From contig NZ_SKCH01000003.1 of assembly GCF_005434945.1 (NCBI RefSeq), forward strand, positions 124,001 through 188,000: a stretch of 64,000 nucleotides of DNA, given 5' to 3'. The stretch comes from Prescottella subtropica (GTDB taxonomy: Bacteria > Actinomycetota > Actinomycetes > Mycobacteriales > Mycobacteriaceae). A program made the translations under genes and the position numbers. Positions 1-9,322 of the stretch are shown piece after piece. The notes under the pieces were generated by a model. The model saw nothing but the letters and a program-made list of their open reading frames with translations. It was not told the DNA's origin and searched no databases. Each line of letters begins with the position of its first letter. Position 1 is the stretch's first letter.

Positions 1-190
1 TGCCGGCTGCCTTGTCGAGCTGGCGGCTGGTGGCGACGAGGAGCTCGTTGGCCTTGTCCTTGTCACCGGTTGCCGCGGCCTCGCGGAAGGAACGGATCGC
101 CGTGCGCAGCGAGGACTTCACCGACTGGTTGCGGAGTCGGTTGCGCTCGTTGGTGCGGATCCGCTTCACCTGGGACTTGATGTTGGCCAC
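1..190 (-). CDS. rpsT: 30S ribosomal protein S20 (3' end outside window)
   Basis: The first 63 codons are visible. The N-terminus [18 protein letters not shown] and the later [13 protein letters not shown] segment are typical of S20, a small basic protein that binds 16S rRNA in the 30S subunit. Translation starts at GTG (188-190 on the plus strand), with AGGA about 10 nt upstream in the minus-strand transcript. The C-terminal portion runs off the left edge. A likely -10 (TAGTGT on the minus strand near 272) would leave an untranslated leader of about 70 nt, a length that could carry control, but no known S20 control element is recognisable. Confidence 0.95.
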   Translation of the reverse strand, partial: MANIKSQVKRIRTNERNRLRNQSVKSSLRTAIRSFREAAATGDKDKANELLVATSRQLDKAAG

Positions 191-420
191 GCGTAAAATC
201 CTGTCGTCTTTTTTGCTGGTTTCTGTCGAAAAGCTCTGGGTGCACATGCACCGACCGACGACACTACCAGTACCCACGAGGTGATCTCAAACCGGTGGCC
301 GTCCAGGGCTTCCGCGGACTCTACCGCATTCCGGCGGACATCCCGATTCGGACTCGAACCCGCGCGGCATCCACGAAAACGGGCCTTGTTCCCTGGGCGA
401 CGACTTCACGGCACGACGAC
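191..420. other. Intergenic: rpsT leader and downstream of the PemK-like gene
   Basis: This 230-base gap holds the rpsT promoter and leader (minus strand) and the 3' flank of the next gene. It includes a short palindrome GTGCACATGCAC and, near 347-366, a minus-strand stretch that resembles a tRNA T-arm (GGGTTCGAGTCC) without any acceptor or anticodon stem. No further gene is supported. Confidence 0.5.
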
Positions 421-990
421 TCAGCGCCAGCTGTAGTCGGTGCGCAGCCGGGCGGCGACGGTGTCGAAGCGGTCGCGGTCGAGGATCGCGCCCTCGCGGC
501 GGATACCGGCCTCGGGGACGTCGAGGACCCGGTCCAGGCGCACCCAGCTCGGCCGGTTCCCGGCATCCCAGGGGCCGGCGCCGAGGGGCAGCCAGTCCGG
601 GTTGTCGTCGCGTCGCTCGTTGGACGACAGCATCAGCCCGAGCAGTGTGTCGCCGTCGCGTCCGACGACGAGGACGGGACGGTCCTTGCCCTGACCCGGG
701 TCCTCCTCGTAGGCGACCCACGTCCACACGATCTCGCCGGGATCGGCCTGCCCGTCGAGGTGGGGGGAGTACTCGATGCGACGCGCCCGGTGCGCGGTGG
801 GCACCGTGGTACGTGACGCCGGACGGCCGGGCGCCGCCGGTGGACGTGCCGGGGCCGACAGCATTCCCGACACGGTGTCGGCGACCCGCGTGACCGGGGC
901 GCTGCGGCGCAGTTGCCGCAGCAGTTTCGGGCCTTCCCGGGTCGCGTAGTCGCCGAGCCTTCTGCCGATGGTGCTCCACGTGCCCGCCAT
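421..990 (-). CDS. PemK/MazF-fold protein, Rv2405-like
   Basis: This is a 189-residue protein. After a basic, proline-rich N-terminal third, its C-terminal two thirds (from about residue 85) read as a PemK/MazF domain: GEIVWTWVAYEEDPGQGKDR, then PVLVVGRDG, then LMLSSNE. MazF-type proteins are small RNases or their non-toxic relatives. There is no small antitoxin gene beside it, so a stand-alone role is more likely than a classical toxin-antitoxin pair. I chose the ATG at 988-990 because upstream in-frame sequence is low complexity. Its length and its place next to lepA match M. tuberculosis Rv2405 from memory. Function is unproven. Confidence 0.75.
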   Translation of the reverse strand: MAGTWSTIGRRLGDYATREGPKLLRQLRRSAPVTRVADTVSGMLSAPARPPAAPGRPASRTTVPTAHRARRIEYSPHLDGQADPGEIVWTWVAYEEDPGQGKDRPVLVVGRDGDTLLGLMLSSNERRDDNPDWLPLGAGPWDAGNRPSWVRLDRVLDVPEAGIRREGAILDRDRFDTVAARLRTDYSWR

Positions 991-1154
991 GAGGCCCGAG
1001 CTTAACGGTGACCTCGGGCGCGCTCCGGTGACCCGCGGTGACCCTGGATGTGTACGCGGGCCCGCCCACAAGGGATGATGGGGGTTGCAACGGGACACGG
1101 GTGACGCCGGCCCGGGTCGATGAACGATGCGCGAGTGAGACGAGGGAATAGGGC
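991..1154. promoter_or_regulatory. Divergent promoter region between the PemK-like gene and lepA
   Basis: These 164 bases separate two divergent genes and must hold promoters for both. The sequence GAGGG at 1141-1145 is the likely ribosome-binding site for the TTG start of lepA. No strong palindromic operator is visible. Confidence 0.4.
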
Positions 1155-3017
<1,863 letters not shown>

Positions 3018-3035
3018 CAAGTAGGAGGAACACCG

Positions 3036-3968
3036 ATGATCGACACCTGGCTGACCCGTGAACTGGGACTGGAGGTGCCGATCATCGGTGCCCCGATGGG
3101 CGGGCGCGCCGGCGGCCGTCTCGCGGGGGAAGTGACCCGGGCCGGTGGTCTCGGCCTGCTCGGGGCGGCCCGCTACGCCACCCCCGAGTGGATCGCCACC
3201 GAATCGGCGGTCGCCCGGGACCTCGGGGGCGGGAGGCTCGGTGTCGGGCTGATGACGTGGTCGCTGTACGACGACGACACCCTCCTCGACGCCGCGATCG
3301 GGGAGAAGCCGGATCTCATCTCGCTGTCGTTCGGGGATCCAGCACCGTTCGTGCCGCGCGCGAAAGCCTGTGGCGCACTGGTGGGTTCGCAGATCAACAC
3401 GATCGAGGATCTGCGGGTCGTGGAGGCCGCGGGTGTGGACTTCGTGGTCGCGCAGGGCACCGAGGCCGGCGGCCACACCGGCCGGATCGGCACGTTGCCG
3501 CTGCTGCAGCAGATCCTCGAGGCCACCGACCTGCCGGTGATCGCGGCGGGCGGTATCGCCACCGGGCGCGGACTGGCGGCGGTGATCGCCGCCGGCGCGG
3601 CGGGCGGCTGGATCGGGACCGCGCTGCTCGCGAGCCCGGAGACCACCGGACCGGATTTCGCCCGGCAGCGACTCGTCGAGGCCGACTCCGCCGACACCGT
3701 CTACACGTCGATCTTCGATCAGGCCCGCGATCAGCCGTGGCCCGCCCGGTGGGGTGGGCGGGCACTGGTCAATGCCTACACGCAGCGGTGGCACGGCCAG
3801 GGCGCCGACAACGCCACTCTCGCCGCCGCCTACGACCCCGCCGACACCAGCGTCGGCGTCGTGTACGCGGGGGAGGCAGCCGGACTCGTCACCGCGGAAC
3901 GCCCCGCCGGTGACGTCGTCCGTGACATCGGTGCCGACGCGGAACGGTTGCTGCGCCGCACGTTCTGA
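3036..3968 (+). CDS. Nitronate monooxygenase / 2-nitropropane dioxygenase family flavoenzyme
   Basis: A 310-residue FMN-dependent TIM-barrel protein. The N-terminus VPIIGAPMGGRAGGRLAGEV is the family's phosphate/flavin region. GTEAGGHTGR (about residues 141-150) carries the family catalytic histidine, and PVIAAGGIATGRGLA binds the FMN phosphate. Such enzymes oxidise alkyl nitronates (for example propionate-3-nitronate) to carbonyl compounds, although some members act on other substrates. AGGAGG lies 7 nt before the ATG, and the gene starts 18 nt after lepA. Family is confident; the physiological substrate is unknown. Confidence 0.85.
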   Translation: MIDTWLTRELGLEVPIIGAPMGGRAGGRLAGEVTRAGGLGLLGAARYATPEWIATESAVARDLGGGRLGVGLMTWSLYDDDTLLDAAIGEKPDLISLSFGDPAPFVPRAKACGALVGSQINTIEDLRVVEAAGVDFVVAQGTEAGGHTGRIGTLPLLQQILEATDLPVIAAGGIATGRGLAAVIAAGAAGGWIGTALLASPETTGPDFARQRLVEADSADTVYTSIFDQARDQPWPARWGGRALVNAYTQRWHGQGADNATLAAAYDPADTSVGVVYAGEAAGLVTAERPAGDVVRDIGADAERLLRRTF

Positions 3969-3977
3969 GCGTCGCCC

Positions 3978-4352
3978 CTATTCGGGGCGGTGACAGACCG
4001 CCTCGACGTTGTTGCCGTCGGGATCCCGCACGAATGCGCCGTAGTAGCCGGGGTGGTACTCCGGCCACTCGCGCGGCTCGTGCAGGACCTCGGCGCCGGC
4101 CTCGACGGCGGCGGCGAAGAATGCGTCGACCACGGTGCGCGACGGCGCGGCGAACGCGATGTGGTTCTCCCGGAAGCCGGCGTCGGCGGGCACCCGCGGG
4201 CTGAGCCAGAAGTCGGGGTTCGGCGGGATCCCGTACCCGATGACCGGGCCGTGCTCCGCCATCCGGACGGCCCCGAGCGTGGCCAGCACCTTGTCGTAGA
4301 ACGCGGCGCTCACCGCGGTGTCGTCACATTGAATTCCCAGATGATCCAGCAT
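3978..4352 (-). CDS. VOC (glyoxalase/bleomycin resistance) superfamily protein
   Basis: A 124-residue single vicinal-oxygen-chelate protein. It opens MLDHLGIQCDD and closes with FVRDPDGNNVEAVCH, the usual metal-binding beta-alpha-beta-beta-beta ends (His near residue 4 and Glu in NNVEAV). Many members are small lyases, dioxygenases or drug-binding proteins, and the substrate cannot be read from sequence. The ATG at 4350-4352 gives the standard domain length. It converges with the nitronate monooxygenase-like gene, only 9 nt apart, and its start is 35 nt from the end of the GH15 gene on the same strand. Confidence 0.85.
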   Translation of the reverse strand: MLDHLGIQCDDTAVSAAFYDKVLATLGAVRMAEHGPVIGYGIPPNPDFWLSPRVPADAGFRENHIAFAAPSRTVVDAFFAAAVEAGAEVLHEPREWPEYHPGYYGAFVRDPDGNNVEAVCHRPE

Positions 4353-4387
4353 GATCCGATGGTGACACACGTCACCGACAATTCTGG

Positions 4388-6310
4388 TCAGATCGGTCCG
4401 TGCGCGGGTTGGAAGGTTCCGGTGTGCCCGTCCTCCTCGGCGCGGATGACGTGGACGACGGCGTTGATGAGCGCCAGGTGGGTGAACGCCTGCGGGAAGT
4501 TGCCGAGGTGCCGGCCGGTCTTGGGGTCGATTTCCTCGGCGTACAACTCGAGGGGGCTGGCGAACGCGAGCAGTCGTTCGCACAGGGCCTTGGCGCGGGG
4601 CAGTTCCCCGATCTCGACCAGCGCCGAGACGAGCCAGAACGAGCAGATCGTGAACGACCCCTCCTCGCCGGACAGGCCGTCGTCGGTGGAATCGACCCGG
4701 TAGCGCAGGACGAGTCCTTCCTCGGTGAGTTCGTCGGCGATCGCCAGGACGGTCGCCCGGATGCGGGGGTCGTCGGCGGGCAGGAACCGCAGCAGCGGCG
4801 CCAGCAGCAGCGACGCGTCCAGCGACGGGTGCCCGTACCGTTGGGTGAGGACACCGCGGTCGTCGACGCCGTGCTCGAGGACGTCGGCCCGCACCTCGTC
4901 GGCAAGTTCCGACCACTGCCGTGCGTAGCTCTTCTCCCCGTGCAGTGCAGCGAGTTTGGCGCCGCGGTCGAGCGCCACCCAGCACATGATCTTCGACGAC
5001 GTGAAGTGCTGCGGTTCGCCGCGGACCTCCCAGATGCCGCGGTCGGGTTGCTTCCAGTGTTTGACGACTTCCTCGACCTGGCGTTTGAGCAGCGGCCACA
5101 GGGTTTCGGGGACGTGGTCGCGGGAGCGGACGTGCAGGTACACCGAGTCGAGCATGGTGCCCCAGATGTCGTGCTGGTTCTGGTTGTAGGCGCCGTTGCC
5201 GATGCGGACGGGGCGGGCACCGTCGTAGCCGTGCAGGTGGTCGAGTTCCTCCTCGACGAGGGTGTGTTCGCCGCCGACGCCGTACATCACCTGCAGCGGC
5301 GCCGGATGGCCCTCCTCGCTGCGGCTCGAGTCGAAGATGAACGAGAAGAAGTCGTTCGCTTCCCGGTCGAGACCGAGGGTGTAGAGACCCCACAGTGCGA
5401 ACGTCGAGTCCCGGACCCACGCGTACCGGTAGTCCCAGTTGCGTTCGCCGCCCGGCGTTTCCGGCAGCGACGTGGTGGGGGCGGCGATCAGTGCGCCGGT
5501 CGGTGCGTACGTCAGGCCCTTGAGGGTCAGCGCGCTGCGCTGCAGGTGCCCGCGCCACGGATGGTCCGGGAACCGGCCGATCGTGACCCACTGCCGCCAG
5601 CACTCGGTGGTCTGCCACATCCGGTCGGCGGCCTCCTCGAAGGTGCGCGGCGCCGGCACGTCCGACCAGGACAGGGCGACGAACGCGTTGTCGCCCTCCA
5701 CCATCCGGGTGCGGGACCGGGCCTCGCGTCCCTCGATCCCGATCCGCAGGTTCGACGTGAGCCGCAGCGTCGGATGCTCGTCGCCGGGACCGGACCGGCA
5801 TGTGGCGGTCGCCTCCTCGTACACGGCGCCGGTGTACTCCCACTGTGCGGGCGCACGGTGGTAGTCGAAGGCGGGTTCGCAGCTCATCTCGAGCTCGACG
5901 GTGCCGTTCACGCATTTCACGGTGCGGAGCAGGATGTGCTCGGCATCCCAGTCCGACGGGGTGCGCCGGCGTGTCGACGAGCGCTGCTCGTTGGTGTGCC
6001 AGCGGCCCATCACCAGGGCGTCCCGCACGATCAGCCACCCGGTCTGCGTCTGCCACGTCGTCTCGAGGATGAGCCCGCCGGGCAGGTACCGGCGGGCGGC
6101 GGGGACGTTCTGGCCGTACGGGCCGATCCGGAAGTGTCCGGCGCTGCGGTCGAGGAGCGCACCGAAGATGCTGGGGGAGTCCGGTCGGGGCACACACATC
6201 CACTCGACGGACCCGTTGCGGGCGATCAGACAGTTCACTTCGCAGTCGGACAGGAACGCGTAGTCGTCGATCGGCGGAAAGACGCTGCGGTGCTCGGGCA
6301 GTGACGTCAT
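4388..6310 (-). CDS. Glycoside hydrolase family 15 protein (trehalase / glucoamylase type)
   Basis: A 640-residue cytosolic GH15 enzyme. An N-terminal beta-sandwich (starting PPIDDYAFLSDCEVNCLI) is followed by the (alpha/alpha)6 barrel with GGERNWDYRYAWVRDSTFAL, GIWEVRGEPQHFTSSKIM and, near the end, EEIDPKTGRHLGNFPQAFTH. The last two are the usual catalytic-glutamate neighbourhoods of the family. The mycobacterial counterpart in the same place (Rv2402, from memory) is a trehalase, so hydrolysis of trehalose to glucose is the best guess. Glucoamylase-like activity is the alternative. No signal peptide is seen. I chose the ATG at 6308-6310 because the conserved domain begins 12 residues later. 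The divergent sulfate locus starts 103 nt away. Confidence 0.88.
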   Translation of the reverse strand: MTSLPEHRSVFPPIDDYAFLSDCEVNCLIARNGSVEWMCVPRPDSPSIFGALLDRSAGHFRIGPYGQNVPAARRYLPGGLILETTWQTQTGWLIVRDALVMGRWHTNEQRSSTRRRTPSDWDAEHILLRTVKCVNGTVELEMSCEPAFDYHRAPAQWEYTGAVYEEATATCRSGPGDEHPTLRLTSNLRIGIEGREARSRTRMVEGDNAFVALSWSDVPAPRTFEEAADRMWQTTECWRQWVTIGRFPDHPWRGHLQRSALTLKGLTYAPTGALIAAPTTSLPETPGGERNWDYRYAWVRDSTFALWGLYTLGLDREANDFFSFIFDSSRSEEGHPAPLQVMYGVGGEHTLVEEELDHLHGYDGARPVRIGNGAYNQNQHDIWGTMLDSVYLHVRSRDHVPETLWPLLKRQVEEVVKHWKQPDRGIWEVRGEPQHFTSSKIMCWVALDRGAKLAALHGEKSYARQWSELADEVRADVLEHGVDDRGVLTQRYGHPSLDASLLLAPLLRFLPADDPRIRATVLAIADELTEEGLVLRYRVDSTDDGLSGEEGSFTICSFWLVSALVEIGELPRAKALCERLLAFASPLELYAEEIDPKTGRHLGNFPQAFTHLALINAVVHVIRAEEDGHTGTFQPAHGPI

Positions 6311-6399
6311 ATCTTCATCATCGACCCGCCGCGGAGTTCGCGTCCACGGTTCGCCGCGGACGTCCGATTTCAACCCTCGGCAACGTGTCCGGTCTCTGT

Positions 6400-6405
6400 T
6401 ACTGT
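6400..6405 (+). promoter_or_regulatory. -10 element TACTGT for leaderless leader peptide 1
   Basis: TACTGT ends 7 nt before the GTG start codon at 6413, the geometry of a leaderless transcript. It matches the actinobacterial TANNNT pattern. Confidence 0.6.
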
Positions 6406-6412
6406 CTGCCGC

Positions 6413-6505
6413 GTGTCCACCGCCGTCACCGCTCACCGCGTCCGCCACGAACTGGCGTTGATTGCTGTCGGTGACCTGGCGGTTGCCGACATTCTCTGTC
6501 GCTGA
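6413..6505 (+). CDS. Leader peptide 1 upstream of a sulfate-binding protein gene
   Basis: A 30-codon ORF from GTG, apparently leaderless (-10 TACTGT 7 nt upstream). It contains VRHELALIAVG (codons 10-20), then VADI, and ends with Leu-Cys-Arg and a stop, so its single Cys is codon 29. The same core recurs in a second ORF at 7979, before the second binding-protein gene. The repeat of sequence and position, and the late Cys, indicate a cis-acting leader peptide that senses cysteinyl-tRNA supply. Poly-cysteine leaderless short ORFs acting as cysteine-responsive attenuators are known in mycobacteria. The function here is inference; the ORF pair itself is directly visible. Confidence 0.75.
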   Translation: MSTAVTAHRVRHELALIAVGDLAVADILCR

Positions 6506-6527
6506 ACGCGATCCCACGCTCCGTCGT

Positions 6528-6545
6528 CCCGGCCCCCGGGCCGGG
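6528..6545 (+). promoter_or_regulatory. GC hairpin between leader 1 and the binding-protein start
   Basis: CCCGGCCC, 2 nt, GGGCCGGG forms an 8-bp inverted repeat (effectively 7 bp with a 4-nt loop). It lies 23 nt after the leader stop and 17 nt before the AGGAAGG ribosome-binding site at 6562-6568. It could act as part of an attenuator; no U-tract follows it. Confidence 0.4.
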
Positions 6546-6575
6546 TACTCGTTCAGTTGCCAGGAAGGCACACCC

Positions 6576-7616
6576 ATGAGACGTCGTTCCCCCCTGTTCC
6601 CGACCGCGCTGGTCGCGTTCGCCGCCACCGCCCTGACCACCCTGACCGCGTGCAGCGGCGGATCGAGTGACGTCGCCGGTGGTGGTGATCCGACGTCCGA
6701 CGGCAGCGGCGGCGCGATCAACCTGTTCGCGTACGCGGTCCCGAAGCCCGGATTCGACAAGGTCACCGCCGCGTTCGCCGAGACCGCGGACGGTGCCGGG
6801 GTGCAGTTCAACGCGTCGTACGGGCCGTCGGGCGACCAGTCCCGCAAGGTGCGCGACGGGGCTCGTGCCGACATCGTCGGTTTCTCGGTCGAACCCGACG
6901 TCACCCGTCTGGTGGACGCCGGTCTGGTCGACGAGGGCTGGAACCGGGACGCCTACGGCGGTGTCCCGTTCGGTTCGGTGGTGACGCTGGTGGTGCGCGA
7001 CGGCAATCCGAAGAACATCCGGGACTGGGACGATCTGCTGCGTCCCGGTGTCGAGGTGGTGACCCCGAACCCGTTCAGTTCCGGGTCCGCGAAGTGGAAC
7101 CTGTTGGCGCCGTATGCGGCCGCGAGTGACGGTGGGAAGAACCCGCAGGCCGGTATCGACTACGTCACGGCACTGGTGACCGACCATGTTCGGGTGCAGC
7201 CCAAGTCGGGACGGGAGGCCACCGAGACGTTCCTGCAGGGCACCGGGGACGTGCTGCTCAGCTACGAGAACGAGGCCCTGTTCACCGAACGCAAGGGCGA
7301 CCCCGTCGAACATGTCACCCCGCCCGTCACGTTCGCGATCGAGAACCCGGTCGCGGTGCTGACGAACAGCCCGAACCACGCGCAGGCCACCGCATTCCGG
7401 GACTACCTGTACACGACCGAGGCGCAGCGGTTGTGGGCCGGTGCCGGGTTCCGGCCCGTCGATCCGGGTGTCGCGGCCGAGTACGCGGCCGATTTCCCGG
7501 CGCCGCGGAAACTGTGGTCGATCGCCGACCTGGGCGGCTGGGACACCGTCGACACCGACCTGTTCCGGCCGGGCAGCGGCAGCATCGCCGTCGTCTACGA
7601 GAATGCGACGAAGTAG
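6576..7616 (+). CDS. subI: Sulfate ABC transporter substrate-binding lipoprotein, copy 1
   Basis: A 346-residue secreted lipoprotein. A basic start (MRRRSPLF), a hydrophobic stretch and the lipobox LTAC (Cys near residue 29) anchor it on the outer face of the membrane. The mature part shows SubI/Sbp features: INLFAYAVPKPGFDKVTAAF, NPSNPK-like DGNPKNIRDWDDL, TPNPFSSGSAKWN and SGREATETFLQGTGDVLL. It should bind sulfate or thiosulfate and deliver it to CysTW. AGGAAGG precedes the ATG by 7 nt. It is a close paralogue of the gene at 8291, with long identical stretches. It sits after leader peptide 1 but has no permease beside it; two small membrane ORFs follow. Confidence 0.92.
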   Translation: MRRRSPLFPTALVAFAATALTTLTACSGGSSDVAGGGDPTSDGSGGAINLFAYAVPKPGFDKVTAAFAETADGAGVQFNASYGPSGDQSRKVRDGARADIVGFSVEPDVTRLVDAGLVDEGWNRDAYGGVPFGSVVTLVVRDGNPKNIRDWDDLLRPGVEVVTPNPFSSGSAKWNLLAPYAAASDGGKNPQAGIDYVTALVTDHVRVQPKSGREATETFLQGTGDVLLSYENEALFTERKGDPVEHVTPPVTFAIENPVAVLTNSPNHAQATAFRDYLYTTEAQRLWAGAGFRPVDPGVAAEYAADFPAPRKLWSIADLGGWDTVDTDLFRPGSGSIAVVYENATK

Positions 7617-7619
7617 GCT
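7614..7619 (+). promoter_or_regulatory. -10 element TAGGCT overlapping the stop of subI copy 1
   Basis: TAGGCT includes the TAG stop codon (7614-7616) and lies 6 nt before the GTG at 7626, so the following small gene probably has its own leaderless transcript. Confidence 0.5.
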
Positions 7620-7625
7620 GCTCGG

Positions 7626-7847
7626 GTGGATCGAATCGCGAGCTGGTGGGACGGTACCGAACTGTGGGTCGCCGGCCTGCCGTTCGTCCCCCAGGTGATC
7701 CTGGTGCTCGCGGTGATGATTCCGGCCTGCTTCGGTATCGCATGGTTGCTCGACCGTGCCCTGTCGGCGGTGTTCACGCTGGTGGGGCGCGGCGAGCGCA
7801 TCGACGTCGCCGGCCCGACGGACAAGACGAAGGTGGAGGGTTCCTAG
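7626..7847 (+). CDS. Small membrane protein, unknown function
   Basis: A 73-residue protein with one clear hydrophobic segment (about residues 18-47, VPQVILVLAVMIPACFGIAW) and a short charged tail ending DKTKVEGS. It starts at GTG 6 nt after a -10-like TAGGCT. The tail suggests an N-out or N-in single-pass protein with a basic cytosolic side. A small membrane ORF in the same place near cysTWA exists in mycobacteria, from memory. It may accompany the transporter, but nothing in the sequence shows its role. Confidence 0.7.
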   Translation: MDRIASWWDGTELWVAGLPFVPQVILVLAVMIPACFGIAWLLDRALSAVFTLVGRGERIDVAGPTDKTKVEGS

Positions 7848-7925
7848 ATGCCGCGCTCCCGCGTGACCATTGCATTGATCGCGTTGATCGTTCTGGTCGT
7901 CGTCGCCTGGTTCTTCACCCGCTGA
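7848..7925 (+). CDS. 25-residue single-pass membrane peptide
   Basis: The ATG directly follows the TAG of the preceding gene (7845-7847), with GGAGG at 7835-7839 as a plausible ribosome-binding site. The product begins MPRSRVTIALIALIVLVVVA and ends WFFTR: a basic N-terminus, about 17 hydrophobic residues and a basic end. Its zero-gap coupling to the 73-residue membrane protein and the membrane-like composition argue for a real small protein. It is too short for a family assignment. Confidence 0.55.
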   Translation: MPRSRVTIALIALIVLVVVAWFFTR

Positions 7926-7965
7926 GCCGGTCCCGTCCGGATCGATGTCCGTGGCGTGGCTCTGC

Positions 7966-7971
7966 TAGAGT
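7966..7971 (+). promoter_or_regulatory. Extended -10 (TGC-TAGAGT) for leaderless leader peptide 2
   Basis: TAGAGT preceded by TGC is an extended -10, ending 7 nt before the GTG of leader peptide 2. The spacing is the same as for leader 1. Confidence 0.65.
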
Positions 7972-7978
7972 CGCCCAC

Positions 7979-8077
7979 GTGTCCCACGTCACCGCACCCC
8001 AGGTCCGCCACGAACTGGCGTTGATCGCGGTCGGTGGTTTAACGGTCGCCGACATCCACTGTTGTCGACAGCAGTAA
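7979..8077 (+). CDS. Leader peptide 2 (Cys-Cys) upstream of subI copy 2-cysTWA
   Basis: A 32-codon leaderless ORF from GTG. It shares VRHELALIAVG and VADI with leader 1 and ends HCCRQQ, so two adjacent Cys codons (28-29) come just before the stop. Codon 21 is TTA, a rare leucine codon in this GC-rich genome, which could add a pause. The 213-nt gap before subI copy 2 leaves room for alternative RNA structures. A cysteine-responsive attenuation role for the sulfate transporter operon is inferred from the pattern and from known mycobacterial poly-Cys leaders. Confidence 0.78.
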   Translation: MSHVTAPQVRHELALIAVGGLTVADIHCCRQQ

Positions 8078-8290
8078 CGGCGTTCGCCTCCTGCCGAGCC
8101 CGGTCCGTGTGACCGTCGCCCCGCTGTCCCGGATCGGGACGCGGATGTGCCCTGCGCTCGCCCCCGGACGTCGCTCACTCGGAGGTCCGCTCCGAGTTCC
8201 CCGTGCCCGAATCCCCGTGTGCGCACTCTCACGAGTACGCACTCCTGTGATCCACGGCCCGCACCGGCCCGGTAGGAAGGTTGCCCACCG

Positions 8291-9322
8291 ATGAAACACC
8301 GTTCCCGCACGTTGTCGACCGCTCTGGTCGCGATCGGAGCGGCCGCGCTGACCGCCTGTAGCGGCGGGTCGAGCGATGTCATGGGCGGCGGCGACATCGG
8401 CGCCGACGGCAGCGGCGGCACGATCAACCTGTTCGCGTTCGGTGTACCGAAGCCCGGCTACGACAAGGTCACCGCGGCGTTCGCCGAGACCGCGGACGGT
8501 GCCGGGGTGCGGTTCAACCCGTCGTACGGGCCGTCCGGGGACCAGTCCCGCAAGGTCGGGGACGGTGCGCAGGCCGATCTGGTGAGTTTCTCCGTCGAAC
8601 CGGAGATCACCCGTCTGGTGGACGCAGGTCTGGTCGACGAGAGCTGGAACCGGGACGCCTACCACGGTGTCCCGTTCGGTTCGGTCATCACGCTCGTCGT
8701 GCGGGAGGGCAACCCGAAGAACATCCGGGACTGGGACGACCTGCTGCGTCCCGGTGTCGAGGTGGTGACCCCGAACCCGTTCAGTTCCGGGTCCGCGAAG
8801 TGGAATCTGTTGGCGCCGTACGCCGTCGAGAGCGACGGTGGGGAGAACCCGCAGGCCGGACTCGACTACCTCCGCGAGCTGGTGACCGAACACGTGACGG
8901 TGCAGCCGAAGTCGGGGCGGGAGGCCACCGAGATGTTCCTGCAGGGCACCGGGGACGTGCTGCTCAGCTACGAGAACGAGGCCCTGTTCACCGAACGCAA
9001 GGGCGACCCGGTCGAGCACGTCACCCCGGCCGCGACGTTCAAGGTGGAGAGTCCCGTCGCGGTCGTCTCGACCGGACGCAACCGGGCCACCGCCGTCACG
9101 TTCCGGGACTTCCTGTACTCGGAGCCGGCGCAGCGTGGATTCGCCGAGGCCGGGTTCCGGCCCGTCGACCCGGCCGTGACGGCCGAGTACACGGCCGACT
9201 TCCCGGCACCGCAGAAGCTGTGGACCGTCGCCGATCTCGGCGGCTGGGACACCGTCGACCAGGATCTGTTCGACCAGAACTCGGGCACGATCGCCGCCAT
9301 CTACGAGAACGCCACGAAATGA
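8291..9322 (+). CDS. subI: Sulfate ABC transporter substrate-binding lipoprotein, copy 2
   Basis: A 343-residue lipoprotein with lipobox LTAC (Cys near residue 24). Its mature sequence is closely parallel to copy 1 (shared NLFAF/Y, KPGxDKVTAAFAETADGAG, NPFSSGSAKWNLLAPYA), and the divergence is mostly conservative. It binds periplasmic-side sulfate or thiosulfate for the CysTWA transporter. GGAAGG precedes the ATG by 11 nt. Its stop overlaps the cysT start (ATGA), so it heads the subI-cysT-cysW-cysA operon. It is preceded by leader peptide 2. Confidence 0.95.
   Translation: MKHRSRTLSTALVAIGAAALTACSGGSSDVMGGGDIGADGSGGTINLFAFGVPKPGYDKVTAAFAETADGAGVRFNPSYGPSGDQSRKVGDGAQADLVSFSVEPEITRLVDAGLVDESWNRDAYHGVPFGSVITLVVREGNPKNIRDWDDLLRPGVEVVTPNPFSSGSAKWNLLAPYAVESDGGENPQAGLDYLRELVTEHVTVQPKSGREATEMFLQGTGDVLLSYENEALFTERKGDPVEHVTPAATFKVESPVAVVSTGRNRATAVTFRDFLYSEPAQRGFAEAGFRPVDPAVTAEYTADFPAPQKLWTVADLGGWDTVDQDLFDQNSGTIAAIYENATK

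Noticed and set aside
347-366. tRNA T-arm-like sequence (GGGTTCGAGTCC) on the minus strand
   Set aside because: No acceptor, D-arm or anticodon stem can be drawn around it, so it is neither a tRNA nor a clear attachment-site remnant.
6506-8290. SAM or other sulfur riboswitch upstream of subI
   Set aside because: No riboswitch core was recognised. The conserved element is the leader ORF itself.
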